NCBI GenBank assembly: GCA_050953505.1
Contig: JBMNMU010000001.1
Coordinates: forward strand, 434,001-498,000
Length of the DNA: 64,000 nucleotides
Direction of reading: 5' to 3'
Source: JBMNMU01 sp050953505
GTDB lineage: Bacteria > Bacillota > Clostridia > Peptostreptococcales > Anaerovoracaceae
The notes under the pieces were generated by a model, which worked only from the letters and a program-made list of their open reading frames with translations, was not told where the DNA came from and made no database searches. A program made the translations under genes and the position numbers. Shown piece by piece: positions 8,964 to 18,450 of this stretch. Position 1 is the first letter of the stretch, and each line of letters opens with the position of its first letter.

Positions 8964-10019
8964 TTACAAGCCTAATTTTTTCTTCATGGCCTCATAATTC
9001 ATGGCATGAGTCAATGCATTTTCTTTCGTTATCAACCCTTCGGAATAAAGATTGAATAGGCTAGAATCCATGCTAATCATTCCCTGGCTTGATGAGGCAT
9101 AAATGGTAGAGTCAATGAGTTGGACCTTAGACTCCCTGATAATATTACGAATGGCAGGATTGCATATCATAACCTCAAAGGCTGGCACCATGCCTCCATT
9201 AGTTGAAGGTATAAGCTGTTGAGATACAACTGCCTGGAGAACCATAGACAGTTGAGTTCGGACCTGTCTTTGCTGTGCGGGAGGAAATACATCCACAATG
9301 CGGTCAACGGTATTGGCTGCCCCCATAGTGTGCAAGGTGGAAAAAACAAGCTGTCCTGTTTCTGCTGCCGACATGGCCACTGAAATGGTTTCAAAATCCC
9401 TCATTTCGCCAAGAAGAATGACATCGGGAGATTCTCTTAATGCAGCACGAAGCCCCTGTTCATAGCTTGGTGTATCCATGAATATCTCTCTTTGAGAAAC
9501 TATGCTTTTATCATGTGTATGTAAATATTCTAGTGGATCTTCTAACGTGATGATGTGAGCCTCTCTATTTTTATTGATCTTGTCAATGAGGCAGGCAAGA
9601 GTGGTGGTTTTTCCGCTACCTGTAGGCCCCGTTACAAGAATCAACCCCTTTGTTTTATTGTAAAGGTCCATCACCTGATCAGGAATTCCAATGAGGGTAG
9701 GATTAGGTATCTGGAATAGAACTACTTTTAGAACAGCGGCCATGGAACCACGCTGATAAAATGTATTCACCCTGAATCTTCCTAGTTTTTTAAGAGAAAA
9801 GGAGAAATCATCATCCATACGAGACTCTAGATATGAAATACTTCTAGAGGCCAAATTATAAATCTTTTGAATGATACTTTCTGTATCCATTGGCATGAGC
9901 CGTTCACCAATGTTCTTCATACGACCATTTGATCTGTATGTTAAAGGTTTTCCGGCAATAATGAAGATATCTGAACCATTATCAGCTATTATTTCTTTTA
10001 AAATTTCATTAATATCCAT
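8964..10019 (-). CDS. pilT: Type IV pilus retraction ATPase PilT-like
   Basis: 351 residues. A PilT N-domain is followed by Walker A GPTGSGKTTT (about residue 130), the Asp box (ITLEDPLEYLH), Walker B (DVILLGEMRD) and the His box (STLHTMGAANTVDR), all the hallmarks of the secretion/retraction ATPase family. PilT hexamers drive pilus retraction, twitching and DNA uptake. It is preceded 25 bp upstream by a small pilus-associated gene. The rest of the pilus operon appears to have been lost at the 10,670 junction, so whether this copy is still expressed is unclear. Confidence 0.9.
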   Translation of the reverse strand: MDINEILKEIIADNGSDIFIIAGKPLTYRSNGRMKNIGERLMPMDTESIIQKIYNLASRSISYLESRMDDDFSFSLKKLGRFRVNTFYQRGSMAAVLKVVLFQIPNPTLIGIPDQVMDLYNKTKGLILVTGPTGSGKTTTLACLIDKINKNREAHIITLEDPLEYLHTHDKSIVSQREIFMDTPSYEQGLRAALRESPDVILLGEMRDFETISVAMSAAETGQLVFSTLHTMGAANTVDRIVDVFPPAQQRQVRTQLSMVLQAVVSQQLIPSTNGGMVPAFEVMICNPAIRNIIRESKVQLIDSTIYASSSQGMISMDSSLFNLYSEGLITKENALTHAMNYEAMKKKLGL

Positions 10020-10044
10020 AGTTACCTGCCTTCTTGCTATTTAT

Positions 10045-10437
10045 CTACTCCACCAAGGTATCATCGAACTCAATTTTATAATCTTCATAATCCCAATGAA
10101 CTCTTGGCATAAGCTTTTGTGATTTAACTTTCAGGATGCCCCGTTGCTCTTCTAGGGTGAGAACAAGGTCTTGATTTTCAGATACCTTAAAATAAAAGGT
10201 ATCTGCCTCTAAAGGATGGCCCGCCCTTAAAGAGGCATCTGCAGCAGCAATGGCTTCCTCGGCCTCCCCATCAGCGATATAATAATTGGTTACAGCTTCA
10301 GCAGTTTCTCTTGTGAGCTTCCAATCTCCACTAGCGGTAACCAGGGATAAGGCTCCCAAAGTAGTTAGGCTTAGTACAACAAAAATTAGTATAATAGTGG
10401 GGCCCCCTAATGCAACGCCTACCTTGAATTTATTCAT
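10045..10437 (-). CDS. Small membrane-anchored pilus-assembly-associated protein (PilX-like)
   Basis: 130 residues from the ATG at 10437, preferred over an upstream GTG because GAGGTG lies 6 bp before it. One N-terminal membrane span (LGGPTIILIFVVLSLTTLGA) is followed by an extracytoplasmic acidic domain. The gene lies between a truncated pseudopilin-like fragment and pilT and overlaps the former by 8 bp, so it belongs to a type IV pilus operon. Proteins of this size and topology occur in clostridial pilus operons. I do not recognise a named family. Confidence 0.6.
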   Translation of the reverse strand: MNKFKVGVALGGPTIILIFVVLSLTTLGALSLVTASGDWKLTRETAEAVTNYYIADGEAEEAIAAADASLRAGHPLEADTFYFKVSENQDLVLTLEEQRGILKVKSQKLMPRVHWDYEDYKIEFDDTLVE

Positions 10438-10669
10438 GAGGATCACCTCGCTCCTGAGAAGGCTCAGAGCCTTGTAATATACGGTTAGAGTAGTATTTTT
10501 TTGATTGAAGCTGGTAAATCAGCTCATCACCTTTAGTGACATCATAGGTAAATATAGCCATTGATCCAGCCCATCGACTGTCTAATTGAACCTTAGTGGT
10601 TAGGAGAAAAGTTCCGTCTGATTGATCTGTTTCCTCCCAGTTTTCATCGTAATACTTTATGGAGTCAAA
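10430..10669 (-). pseudogene. 3' fragment of a pilus (minor pilin-like) gene, truncated at a junction
   Basis: Minus-strand frame reading FDSIKYYDENWEETDQSDG ... AIFTYDVTKGDELIYQLQSKK ... RGDPHE-stop. Its stop overlaps the ATG of the next pilus gene, the arrangement of a real operon member. It has no start: about base 10,670 the sequence changes into the coding region of a GH3 protein on the opposite strand. About 80 residues of the C-terminal extracellular domain remain. The sequence resembles the end of a minor pilin, but the family cannot be fixed. Confidence 0.6.
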
Positions 10670-10671
10670 GT

Positions 10672-12192
10672 GAGCTGGGCAAAGGTATCTTAAGAGGGAA
10701 ATGTCCTAAAACGATAGATGAATTCAGAAAAATGGTACCATTAACGACCTACGAGGATTACGCTGAGGCCCTATTGTTGAAAAGAGAGGACATGCTTCCT
10801 GATGAACCCATTATTTGGATAGAAACCACCTGGGAAGGGGGCAAGCATCCTATTAAGGTAGCACCTTACACTAGGGGTATGTTAGATGTATATACGAATA
10901 ATGTATTAGCTTGTATGATTCTATGCACCAGTACAGAAAAGGGCAAGTTTAATGTCCGAGCTACAGATAAGATTCTATACGGGTTGGCACCCTTACCTTA
11001 TGCTACAGGTCTTGTGCCACTCGTGTTAAGTGATGAAACCAGTATTGAATTCTTGCCACCGGTAAAGGAAGCGGTTAAAATGAGCTTTCGTGAACGAAAC
11101 AAAAAAGGGTTTCGATTAGGTCTATGTAAGGGTATCGATTACTTTTTTGGTGTTGGCGGGGTTGCTTATTATATAAGCCTTAGCCTTAGCACTTTGGGTA
11201 AGGAAAGGTCTTCAGTAAGTGGTGATAGTGAAAAAAACTCATCCACAAGGATATTAAAATGTTCTCCCTCCATGATATTTAGGATATTAAGAGCAAAACA
11301 CCGTTGCAAAAAAGAAAATAGAGGATTAAAGCCAAAGGATTTATTTAAGCTAAAGGGCTTTATGGTTGCCGGTACGGATAACCATTGTTATAAAGATGAT
11401 TTAGAAGATTTGTGGGGCATTAGACCTATGGAGCTATTTGCAGGGACAGAGCCATCTATTATCGGGACAGAAACCTGGACCAGAGATGGAATGTATTTTT
11501 CCCCTGACGCTTGCTTTTATGAATTTATTCCTGAGGATGAAATGATAAAAAGCCTAGAGGATAATAGCTATACGCCGAGAACCTACTTAATGGATGAAGT
11601 AATACCTGATGAGAAATACGAACTGGTCATTTCAGTTCTTAAAGGTGGTGCTTTTGCAAGATATCGAGTGGGGGATGTTTATCGTTGTGTGGGATTGGAA
11701 AATGCAGAGGACGAAACAAGGATTCCTCGATTCAAATACATTGACCGTGTACCAAATATCATTGATATATCCGGATTTACGAGAATATCCGAAAACACCA
11801 TAAATAGTGTGGTGGAGTTATCCAGACTGGATATTAAGGATTGGATAGCGGTAAAGGAGTATAACAAGCAGAATCGCCCATTATTACATATGTATGTTGA
11901 AATGAATCAAAGCTCTATTGTAAATCATGCTATCAGTAAAGAAATTCTAAAGGAACATTTAAGTGTTTACTTTAAGTATGTGGATCACGACTACAAGGAT
12001 TTAAAGGTTATTTTAGGGATGGATCCTTTAGAGATTACTATATTAAAGTGTGGCACTTTTCAAGAATACCAAAGGCAGAAAGGAAGAAAGCCGAAAAAAA
12101 TTAATCCTTCTACTTATGAGGTAATGGAACTTCTGCAGATTCAAAATCAAAACTATCATATAATCGGTGGGAGGGGTGTGAGCTATGGATGA
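10672..12192 (+). pseudogene. GH3-family acyl-adenylating protein, N-terminus missing
   Basis: An open frame continuing upstream of the ATG at 10732 as ELGKGILRGKCPKTIDEFRK, then VPLTTYEDY, which is conserved GH3 sequence. So the ATG at 10732 is internal and about 60-80 N-terminal residues are missing. The remainder (ending NYHIIGGRGVSYG) carries the C-terminal GH3 domain (AGTDNHCYKDDLEDLWGIRP, ARYRVGDVYRC). GH3 proteins belong to the adenylate-forming superfamily and couple carboxylates to amines or CoA. The frame is otherwise intact and overlaps the next gene by 8 bp, so it may still be read as part of a unit with it. Confidence 0.65.
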
Positions 12193-14746
12193 TTTTACCT
12201 ATATTCCTATTATAGCACTTTGTTGTTATGCATTTTTACTCCTTTCGTTTATGGCTGCAAAAAAAAGCAGAATTATAAACTCCTTCCTATTGGTCTTAAG
12301 TGCCATGATTTTATGGAATGGGGGCTCGCTGCTGATGAGAATACAGCTTTGGCCTTCCATGAAGTTCTGGTATGATGTATCTATTATTGGATTAACCTTA
12401 ATGGCTTATGCCTTCTATGTTTTTGCAGTAGAATATGCGGAATCTACAGACAAACTATTCAAGAAAATCTGGCTGGTTTTAGTTGTGGCGGCCAATATTA
12501 TTAATATTACAACGGAATTCTTCCTCGCTCCGCCAAATCTGGTTACCACCGGCAATCAGGTGAGATATGTTTATGATATTTCATGGCCTGTAGCCATTCT
12601 CTTTACCTTATGTATGGCTATGATTACTCATATGCTGGTAGTATTAATTAAATTTAGTCGTACCAATGAAAAAGCGAAAAAGCAGTTTATGCCAATCTTT
12701 GCTGGGATCTTCATGATGTTTATAGGTCACCTAATGATTATGACCCCATTCTTTAAAGGCTTTCCAACAGATATTCTGTCAGGTGTGGCAAATGCTTTGT
12801 TTATGTTTTATGCACTCTATAAACGTCGATTGTTTAAATTGACCTTGCTGGTGTCCAGGGGTATCGTATATGCTTTTGCAGCAGCCTTTTCACTGCTGGT
12901 GTTTTCTAATTCCATCCGCTACATAGAGAGATTTATGAATAGGAATATTCCTATGCTAGCAGAGTATAGCATATTAGTTATTGCCTTAACATTTACCGTT
13001 GCCACAGTTATTATTTATACTGCCATGCAAAAATTTATTGATGGCGTTTTCATAAAAGACGAGATTGCCCATGCAGAAAGCATCAAGAAGTTTAGTGCTG
13101 CAGTAGCTAAAAGCTTAAACGTAAAGGAAATCCTAGAGGAGCTTGTCAGTGTCATTCAAGATGTCATTTGTGTAAAGAAGGTTTATGTCTGTATTTTTGA
13201 TGAAGGGAGCCAAGCTTATACCATGGCCCACAGCACCAGTGCACTGGACAGGCAGTCGTTTTCGCTACAGAAAGACAACCCATTGGTAAGCTGGCTGACA
13301 ACCAATAATAGCTGTTTATTGATGAAGGATTTTAAAAGAACTGTAGCCTATAAATCTATGTGGGAAAAAGAAAAAAATCAGCTACAAGAATTAGAAATTG
13401 CGTGCTTTGTCCCCCTAAAGGATGAAGATGAGCTGGTTGGCATTGTTCTCCTTACTGGGAAAGAAAAGAATGCCTCTTTTACATATGATGATTTGAACTT
13501 ACTTGACTCTATCGACTCTATTGGAACCATAGCGGTTAAAAACTCTAGGATGTACGAGAAGGCTTATTTAGAAGCTCGAACGGATGAGCTGACTGGGCTT
13601 TTGAACCGAAAATATTTTTACGAGGTGATTCAAAGGGAATATGAAATAAATCAAGACCGGTCATTAGCTCTCATTATATTAAATATTGATGATTTTAAGC
13701 TCTACAATCAACTTTACGGTAATAAAGAAGGAGATATTGCATTACAGAAGATTGCTAGGATTATCAAGGCTAGTGTGGGTAATAATGGGTATGTAGCAAG
13801 ATATAGTGGAAAAGAATTTGCAATTATTTTACCCTTATACGATTTATTGGGGGCCCGAAACCTTGCTGAATCATTAAGGCTTCAAATACTAAACATGAAT
13901 AAAAGATTGCCAGAAGGTAGCTTTAAGACACTGACGGTAAGTGGAGGGGTATGTTCCATCCCATATGCAGCCAGCAGTGTAAAAGAACTAATACATAATG
14001 CTGATATGGCAATTTATCATGTTAAACGAAATGGGAAAAATGCTATCATGGTTTATTCAATGGGTAATAACGAGGTCCCTAGTCATAAAAAACCAGAGGG
14101 AAAAAAGGAAGATATCTATTCGGAATATGCTGTAACCATCTATGCATTGACTGCTGCTATTGATACAAAGGATCATTACACTTTCAGTCATTCAAAAAAT
14201 GTAGCATACTATGCAACTGAACTCGCCTATGCTTATGGCCTTAACCAAGAAAGCGTCGAAATAATTAGAGAAGCCGCGTTACTTCATGACATTGGTAAGA
14301 TTGGCGTGCCAGAGCATATATTGAATAAACCCGGCAAGCTTACTCCTGATGAGTATGAAATTATGAAGGGGCATGTAGAAAACTCAATAGGCATCATTCG
14401 ATATCTGCCTTCTTTGGACTATGTTATTCCTGCAGTTATCGGACACCATGAGCGATTTGATGGTCGGGGTTATCCTCGAGGAATTGCAAGGGAGGATATA
14501 CCTGTTTCAGCCCGGATTTTGTGTATTGCAGATGCCTTTGATGCAATGGTATCAGAACGATCCTACAAGGAGCCATATTCTGTATCCCGGGCAATAGAGA
14601 TTTTGAGTGAGCAGGCAGGATTGCAGTTTGATCCTAAGTTAGCCCATATTTTCGTCGATTGTATAACATCAAGCGCTATCAAGGTAAATGAAGAGAATCA
14701 AATGTATGAGAAATCACTTGTAAATGGATTGCTGAGAACCTCGTAA
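12185..14746 (+). CDS. Membrane signalling protein with GAF, degenerate GGDEF and HD-GYP domains
   Basis: 853 residues. Residues 1-270 form about eight membrane spans (7TM-sensor-like), then a GAF domain (about 290-450), a GGDEF domain (about 465-620) and an HD-GYP domain (about 645-830). The cyclase signature is YSGKEF instead of GGDEF/GGEEF, so the catalytic acidic residue is Lys and cyclase activity is unlikely. The HD-GYP motifs HDIGKIG, HHERFDGRGYP and the metal residues are intact, which predicts a c-di-GMP phosphodiesterase. It overlaps the GH3 gene by 8 bp. Confidence 0.85.
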   Translation: MDDFTYIPIIALCCYAFLLLSFMAAKKSRIINSFLLVLSAMILWNGGSLLMRIQLWPSMKFWYDVSIIGLTLMAYAFYVFAVEYAESTDKLFKKIWLVLVVAANIINITTEFFLAPPNLVTTGNQVRYVYDISWPVAILFTLCMAMITHMLVVLIKFSRTNEKAKKQFMPIFAGIFMMFIGHLMIMTPFFKGFPTDILSGVANALFMFYALYKRRLFKLTLLVSRGIVYAFAAAFSLLVFSNSIRYIERFMNRNIPMLAEYSILVIALTFTVATVIIYTAMQKFIDGVFIKDEIAHAESIKKFSAAVAKSLNVKEILEELVSVIQDVICVKKVYVCIFDEGSQAYTMAHSTSALDRQSFSLQKDNPLVSWLTTNNSCLLMKDFKRTVAYKSMWEKEKNQLQELEIACFVPLKDEDELVGIVLLTGKEKNASFTYDDLNLLDSIDSIGTIAVKNSRMYEKAYLEARTDELTGLLNRKYFYEVIQREYEINQDRSLALIILNIDDFKLYNQLYGNKEGDIALQKIARIIKASVGNNGYVARYSGKEFAIILPLYDLLGARNLAESLRLQILNMNKRLPEGSFKTLTVSGGVCSIPYAASSVKELIHNADMAIYHVKRNGKNAIMVYSMGNNEVPSHKKPEGKKEDIYSEYAVTIYALTAAIDTKDHYTFSHSKNVAYYATELAYAYGLNQESVEIIREAALLHDIGKIGVPEHILNKPGKLTPDEYEIMKGHVENSIGIIRYLPSLDYVIPAVIGHHERFDGRGYPRGIAREDIPVSARILCIADAFDAMVSERSYKEPYSVSRAIEILSEQAGLQFDPKLAHIFVDCITSSAIKVNEENQMYEKSLVNGLLRTS

Positions 14747-14756
14747 GAATCTCCTG

Positions 14757-14785
14757 TTGACGCCACTAGCTTTTAAGTATATAAT
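14757..14785 (+). promoter_or_regulatory. Promoter of the thiamine-precursor transport operon
   Basis: TTGACG (14757-14762), 17-bp spacer, TATAAT (14780-14785): a near-consensus housekeeping promoter placing the start near 14,792, just before the TPP aptamer. Confidence 0.8.
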
Positions 14786-14808
14786 TCTGACTAAGATAAG
14801 AAAATAAT

Positions 14809-14885
14809 GGGGAGGTCGTGATCGGCCTGAGAGGAAACTGTAAAGTTTCGACCCACTGACCTGATGTGGATAATGCCACCGTAGG
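14809..14885 (+). ncRNA. TPP riboswitch (THI element)
   Basis: Contains the conserved aptamer blocks in order: GGGGAGG at 14809, GGCCTGAGAGG, the CGACCC strand, CTGACCTGATGTGGATAATG and CCACCGTAGG. CTGAGA-type and CCTGAT-N-TGG-TAATGCCA blocks define the thiamine pyrophosphate riboswitch. It is followed by a terminator and then thiXYZ, so TPP should stop transcription of the transporter. Confidence 0.95.
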
Positions 14886-14906
14886 AATCATATTTGTAAA
14901 GTTGAA

Positions 14907-14933
14907 ACCATATCAAATATGATATGGTTTTTT
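14907..14933 (+). terminator. Riboswitch expression-platform terminator
   Basis: Stem ACCATATCA / TGATATGGT with a 4-base loop followed by six T, between the TPP aptamer and thiX. The upstream arm could alternatively pair with flanking sequence to form an antiterminator when TPP is absent. Confidence 0.85.
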
Positions 14934-15020
14934 GTATGAGGATTGTTTGCATAGGGTCTTTGGGGTACCAACGGGTAAGCTTTTTAGCCATCGCGTTGTA
15001 TTAGAGGGAGAAGGACAAAA

Positions 15021-15791
15021 ATGAAACAGAGAAAGACCATGAAAATTGCATTACCGGCCGGAACAATCCTTTTTCTTTTGTTCGTGTGGGAGTTTTTCGT
15101 AAGATTAACTAACACACCCCTTTATATTCTCCCAGCGCCCTCAAAGGTACTACTCACTTTAGTGGAAGAAGCACCAACTTTATGGCAGCATTCCATTGTG
15201 ACCTTATCCGAAACAGTGGCAGGGCTTTTGATAGCCTTAGTATTGGCAATGATTTTAGCAATCCTTATGGACGCATTTGGGTTGTTTCGATTAGCTATTT
15301 ATCCACTTCTCGTTGTTAGTCAAACCATACCGGTTATTGTACTTGCACCCTTATTTATTATCTACCTAGGCTTTGGAATGGCTCCTAAGATTCTTACCGT
15401 GGTGCTTATGTGTTTTTTTCCAATAGTAATAAGCTTCGCTGATGGCATGGCCCAGCTGGATACCAATCAGGTAAATCTTGTTAGATCCTTTGGAGCAGGA
15501 TGGGCTCAGGTATATAGGCTGGTAAAGATACCAGGGGCAGCTCCATCCCTTTTCTCTGGCTTAAAAGTGGCCGCTACCTATAGCGTCACCGGTGCAGTTG
15601 TGGGAGAGTGGCTTTCATCAGACAGCGGACTTGGATATTATATGCTAAGAGTAAAAAATGCTTTTATGCTAGATAAGGTCTTTGCATGTGTTCTGGTGAT
15701 CATATTTTTGAGCTTGATAATGAATGGAGTTGTTAGAGTTTTACATTATGCTTTATTTCCTCATTTGCGTCAGCAGAATGAAGAGGAATGA
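15021..15791 (+). CDS. thiX: HMP/thiamine-precursor ABC transporter permease
   Basis: 256 residues with about six membrane spans and the EAA-type loop (NLVRSFGAGWAQVYRLVKIPGA), typical of NMT1/SsuC-like ABC permeases. It is first in a thiX-thiY-thiZ operon behind a TPP riboswitch, which fits uptake of hydroxymethylpyrimidine or its degradation products for thiamine salvage. An AGGGAGAAGG site precedes the ATG. The family also includes sulfonate and nitrate permeases; the riboswitch decides the assignment. Confidence 0.88.
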   Translation: MKQRKTMKIALPAGTILFLLFVWEFFVRLTNTPLYILPAPSKVLLTLVEEAPTLWQHSIVTLSETVAGLLIALVLAMILAILMDAFGLFRLAIYPLLVVSQTIPVIVLAPLFIIYLGFGMAPKILTVVLMCFFPIVISFADGMAQLDTNQVNLVRSFGAGWAQVYRLVKIPGAAPSLFSGLKVAATYSVTGAVVGEWLSSDSGLGYYMLRVKNAFMLDKVFACVLVIIFLSLIMNGVVRVLHYALFPHLRQQNEEE

Positions 15792-15841
15792 ATCACAATA
15801 TTAACACTAAAATGAAGATGTCTATAAAGGAGAAGAAATAA

Positions 15842-16846
15842 ATGAAAAGAATATTAGCGATATTGATTTGTCTAATTATGGTTATGTCATTGGCTGCCTG
15901 TGGAAATGAGGAAGGCAAAAATCAGCAGAATCAAGCAAAAGAAGGTCAACTGGAAGAGGTAACCGTCATTCTAGATTACGTGCCTAATACCAATCACACA
16001 GGTCTTTATGCTGCTTTAGAGCTTGGATATTATGAAGAACAAGGCCTTGATGTAAAGATTGTTGAACCTGCTGATGGTACCACCTTGGCTTTACTAGCAG
16101 CCGGAAAAGGACAATTCGGTATCAGTTATCAGGAGGATGTAACCTATGCCTTGACAACGGAGGAGCCCCTTCCTGTTAAAGCCATCGCTACAGTAATTCA
16201 GCACAATACTTCAGGCTTTGCATCCTATAAGGACAAGAATATATTAACGCCTAAGGATTTTGAAGGAAAGGTCTATGCCGGCTGGGGATCTCCAGCAGAG
16301 GAAGCTGTCATTAAGGCTGTAATGAGCAATGAGGGAGCTGACTTTTCCAAGCTAACCATGATAACCTCCGACGGCTCAGGATATAATGTATTGAAGGATA
16401 AAGTGGATATTATGTGGTTTTTCTGGGCTTGGGATGGTATTGCTTCAGAAATGGACGGTTTAGCCACCAACTATATGGAATTGCGAGAATTAGACCCAAG
16501 ACTGGATTACTACACCCCTGTAATCGTTACAACTACAAAGATTATCCAAGAGAATCCTGAGCTTGCACAAAGATTCATGGATGCTACCACCAAGGGATAT
16601 GAGTATGCAATTGCAAACCCAGCGGAAGCAGCAAAAATCATCCATCAGTACGCACCAGATTATGATATTGAAATGCTTACAAAATCTCAGGAATATTTAG
16701 CAGGGAAATATCAGGAGGATTCAGAGCGCTGGGGCTTGATGAAAGATGAAGTTTGGGATGGATATACAGATTTCATGTTAGAGAGCGGGCTTATTGAAAA
16801 GAAAATATCCTCAGAGCAATTGTATACCAATGAGTTTTTAGAATAA
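15842..16846 (+). CDS. thiY: HMP/thiamine-precursor-binding lipoprotein
   Basis: 334 residues with a lipoprotein signal (MVMSLAACG, Cys about residue 20), then an NMT1/THI5-like periplasmic-binding fold. VILDYVPNTNHTGLYAALE and ELGYYEEQGLDV are characteristic of ThiY proteins, which bind pyrimidine precursors of thiamine. Anchored on the outer face of the membrane it would deliver substrate to ThiX. It is preceded by an AAGGAG site and lies 50 bp after thiX. Confidence 0.9.
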   Translation: MKRILAILICLIMVMSLAACGNEEGKNQQNQAKEGQLEEVTVILDYVPNTNHTGLYAALELGYYEEQGLDVKIVEPADGTTLALLAAGKGQFGISYQEDVTYALTTEEPLPVKAIATVIQHNTSGFASYKDKNILTPKDFEGKVYAGWGSPAEEAVIKAVMSNEGADFSKLTMITSDGSGYNVLKDKVDIMWFFWAWDGIASEMDGLATNYMELRELDPRLDYYTPVIVTTTKIIQENPELAQRFMDATTKGYEYAIANPAEAAKIIHQYAPDYDIEMLTKSQEYLAGKYQEDSERWGLMKDEVWDGYTDFMLESGLIEKKISSEQLYTNEFLE

Positions 16847-16890
16847 ATTAAAATTCCAACAGGAAAAAACCTATTAAAATTGAGGTAAAG

Positions 16891-17616
16891 ATGAAGCTTT
16901 CAGTGGAAAACCTGGCCTGTTCTTTCCGAGGCCAGATGGTTCTTGAACAATTGAATATGCAAGTCAAGGAGCGAGAATTTGTCAGCATTCTAGGGCCCTC
17001 TGGGGGAGGAAAATCAACCCTGCTAAATATTTTGGCCGGAGTGTTGAAACCAGATGGGGGTCGTGTTGTTGTAGATGGAGAGGAAATCAAAGGACTATCC
17101 ACCCACTTTGCCTACATGCCTCAGCAAGATTTGCTAATGCCATGGAAAACCATAATGGATAATGTATGCCTTTATGGAGTCATTCACGGCAACCGAAAAA
17201 CGATTAGGGAGCAGGCTGCTTCCAACTTTGAAAAGTTTGGTCTTAAAGGGTATGAAAATCGATACCCGAGAGAATTGTCCGGGGGAATGAGACAAAGAGC
17301 TGCATTTCTCAGAACAGCCCTTTGTGGAGCAGATATTCTTCTTCTAGATGAGCCTTTTGGAGCGCTAGATGTCATTACCAGGGGAGGCATGCAGGATTGG
17401 CTTAGGAGTATGCGATCTGAACTAAACCGCACAACCATACTGGTCACCCATGATATCGATGAAGCAATTTACCTGTCGGACCGAATACTGATATTAACAG
17501 GTCAACCTGCAAGCTTTCAGAAGGAAATTTCCATTAAAGAAAAGAATAGAAGCAGGGAATGGCTCTTTGATCAGTCTCACCTTCACAAAGAAATTTACTA
17601 TTATTTAAAGAAATAA
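16891..17616 (+). CDS. thiZ: HMP/thiamine-precursor ABC transporter ATPase
   Basis: 241 residues. Walker A GPSGGGKS (about residue 36), Q-loop YMPQQDLL, signature LSGGMRQR, Walker B ILLLDEPFGALD and switch His (VTHDIDEA) are all present, so it is a complete ABC ATPase of the SsuB/TauB/ThiZ group. It powers the ThiXY importer encoded directly upstream and is controlled by the same riboswitch. Confidence 0.88.
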   Translation: MKLSVENLACSFRGQMVLEQLNMQVKEREFVSILGPSGGGKSTLLNILAGVLKPDGGRVVVDGEEIKGLSTHFAYMPQQDLLMPWKTIMDNVCLYGVIHGNRKTIREQAASNFEKFGLKGYENRYPRELSGGMRQRAAFLRTALCGADILLLDEPFGALDVITRGGMQDWLRSMRSELNRTTILVTHDIDEAIYLSDRILILTGQPASFQKEISIKEKNRSREWLFDQSHLHKEIYYYLKK

Positions 17617-17620
17617 AAAT

Positions 17621-17706
17621 GGCGTCAGACACCTACATAAGGAAAAGGTGTCTGACACCATGCTAAATGATGGAAACGGTGTCAGACATCCATGCTATGA
17701 CACCCA
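17621..17706. repeat. Inverted GTGTCAGACACC elements
   Basis: Three related palindromic cores: GGCGTCAGACACCT (from 17621), AGGTGTCTGACACC (about 17646-17659) and GGTGTCAGACATC (about 17679). The first two pair as a 13-14 bp stem without a T-run. Similar GTGTCAGnCAC palindromes are common in low-GC Firmicutes; the uraA leader terminator (8769-8786) has the same core. Confidence 0.6.
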
Positions 17707-17721
17707 GGCAAAGGACAAAAA

Positions 17722-18450
17722 ATGCTAATAGATGCTCATACACATATCAGAAAAGAAGATATTGATAATGGAATCCTAAGAATCATGGAAGATGCAGACA
17801 TTTATTCCTTAGTAGCTGCCACAAATCCTGAGGAAGCGGAGTATATAAAGAAGCTGGCGGCATCAAGCCCTCGTATTATTCCGACCTATGGCTTACATCC
17901 TTGGTATTCTCATAAGCATTCTCTATTAGATATGAGGAGTTATTTTGAAGAAAGTCCGATTATCGGAGAGATTGGTATGGACAGCACCTGGTGTCATGTT
18001 GATTTAGATTGTCAGCGAAAAATATTTATCAAGCAGCTAGAGATTGCAGAGGAAAGAGGCTGCCCAGTTATGCTTCATACAAAAGGCCAGGAAAGAGAAA
18101 TCCTTGGTATTATAAATGAATTTAGTATGCCTGTCATTGTTCATTGGTATTCCTCCATGGATTATCTAGAGGGATTTTTAATAAGAGGCTGCTATTTTAC
18201 TGTTGGCCCTGATGTTAGGATAAATCCAGCGGTGCAGCAGGTGGTAGAGAAGGCTCCATTAGAAAGGCTACTCGTTGAAACAGATGGACTTGGGGCTGTA
18301 GAATGGGCCTTAGGAAAAAAGGTTTTACCTAAAGACCTGCCTAACATCCTGCAGGATAGTTTAGATTGCATCGCTGAGATAAAAGACATTCACAGAAACC
18401 AGGTGCAAAAGGAGATGGAAGCTACCTTTAAAAGGCTGATTTTTAAATAA
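17722..18450 (+). CDS. TatD-family metal-dependent hydrolase
   Basis: 242 residues. It opens LIDAHTHI (first metal-binding HxH), has GLHPWY, a central GEIGMDS and ends with LVETDGLG (catalytic Asp), the order of TatD-like amidohydrolases. PVMLHTKGQ and IVHWYSS supply the other His ligands. TatD enzymes act as DNases or quality-control hydrolases; the true substrate here is unknown. The gene follows the thi operon, separated by the GTGTCAGACACC repeats, and could be read through from it. Confidence 0.8.
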   Translation: MLIDAHTHIRKEDIDNGILRIMEDADIYSLVAATNPEEAEYIKKLAASSPRIIPTYGLHPWYSHKHSLLDMRSYFEESPIIGEIGMDSTWCHVDLDCQRKIFIKQLEIAEERGCPVMLHTKGQEREILGIINEFSMPVIVHWYSSMDYLEGFLIRGCYFTVGPDVRINPAVQQVVEKAPLERLLVETDGLGAVEWALGKKVLPKDLPNILQDSLDCIAEIKDIHRNQVQKEMEATFKRLIFK

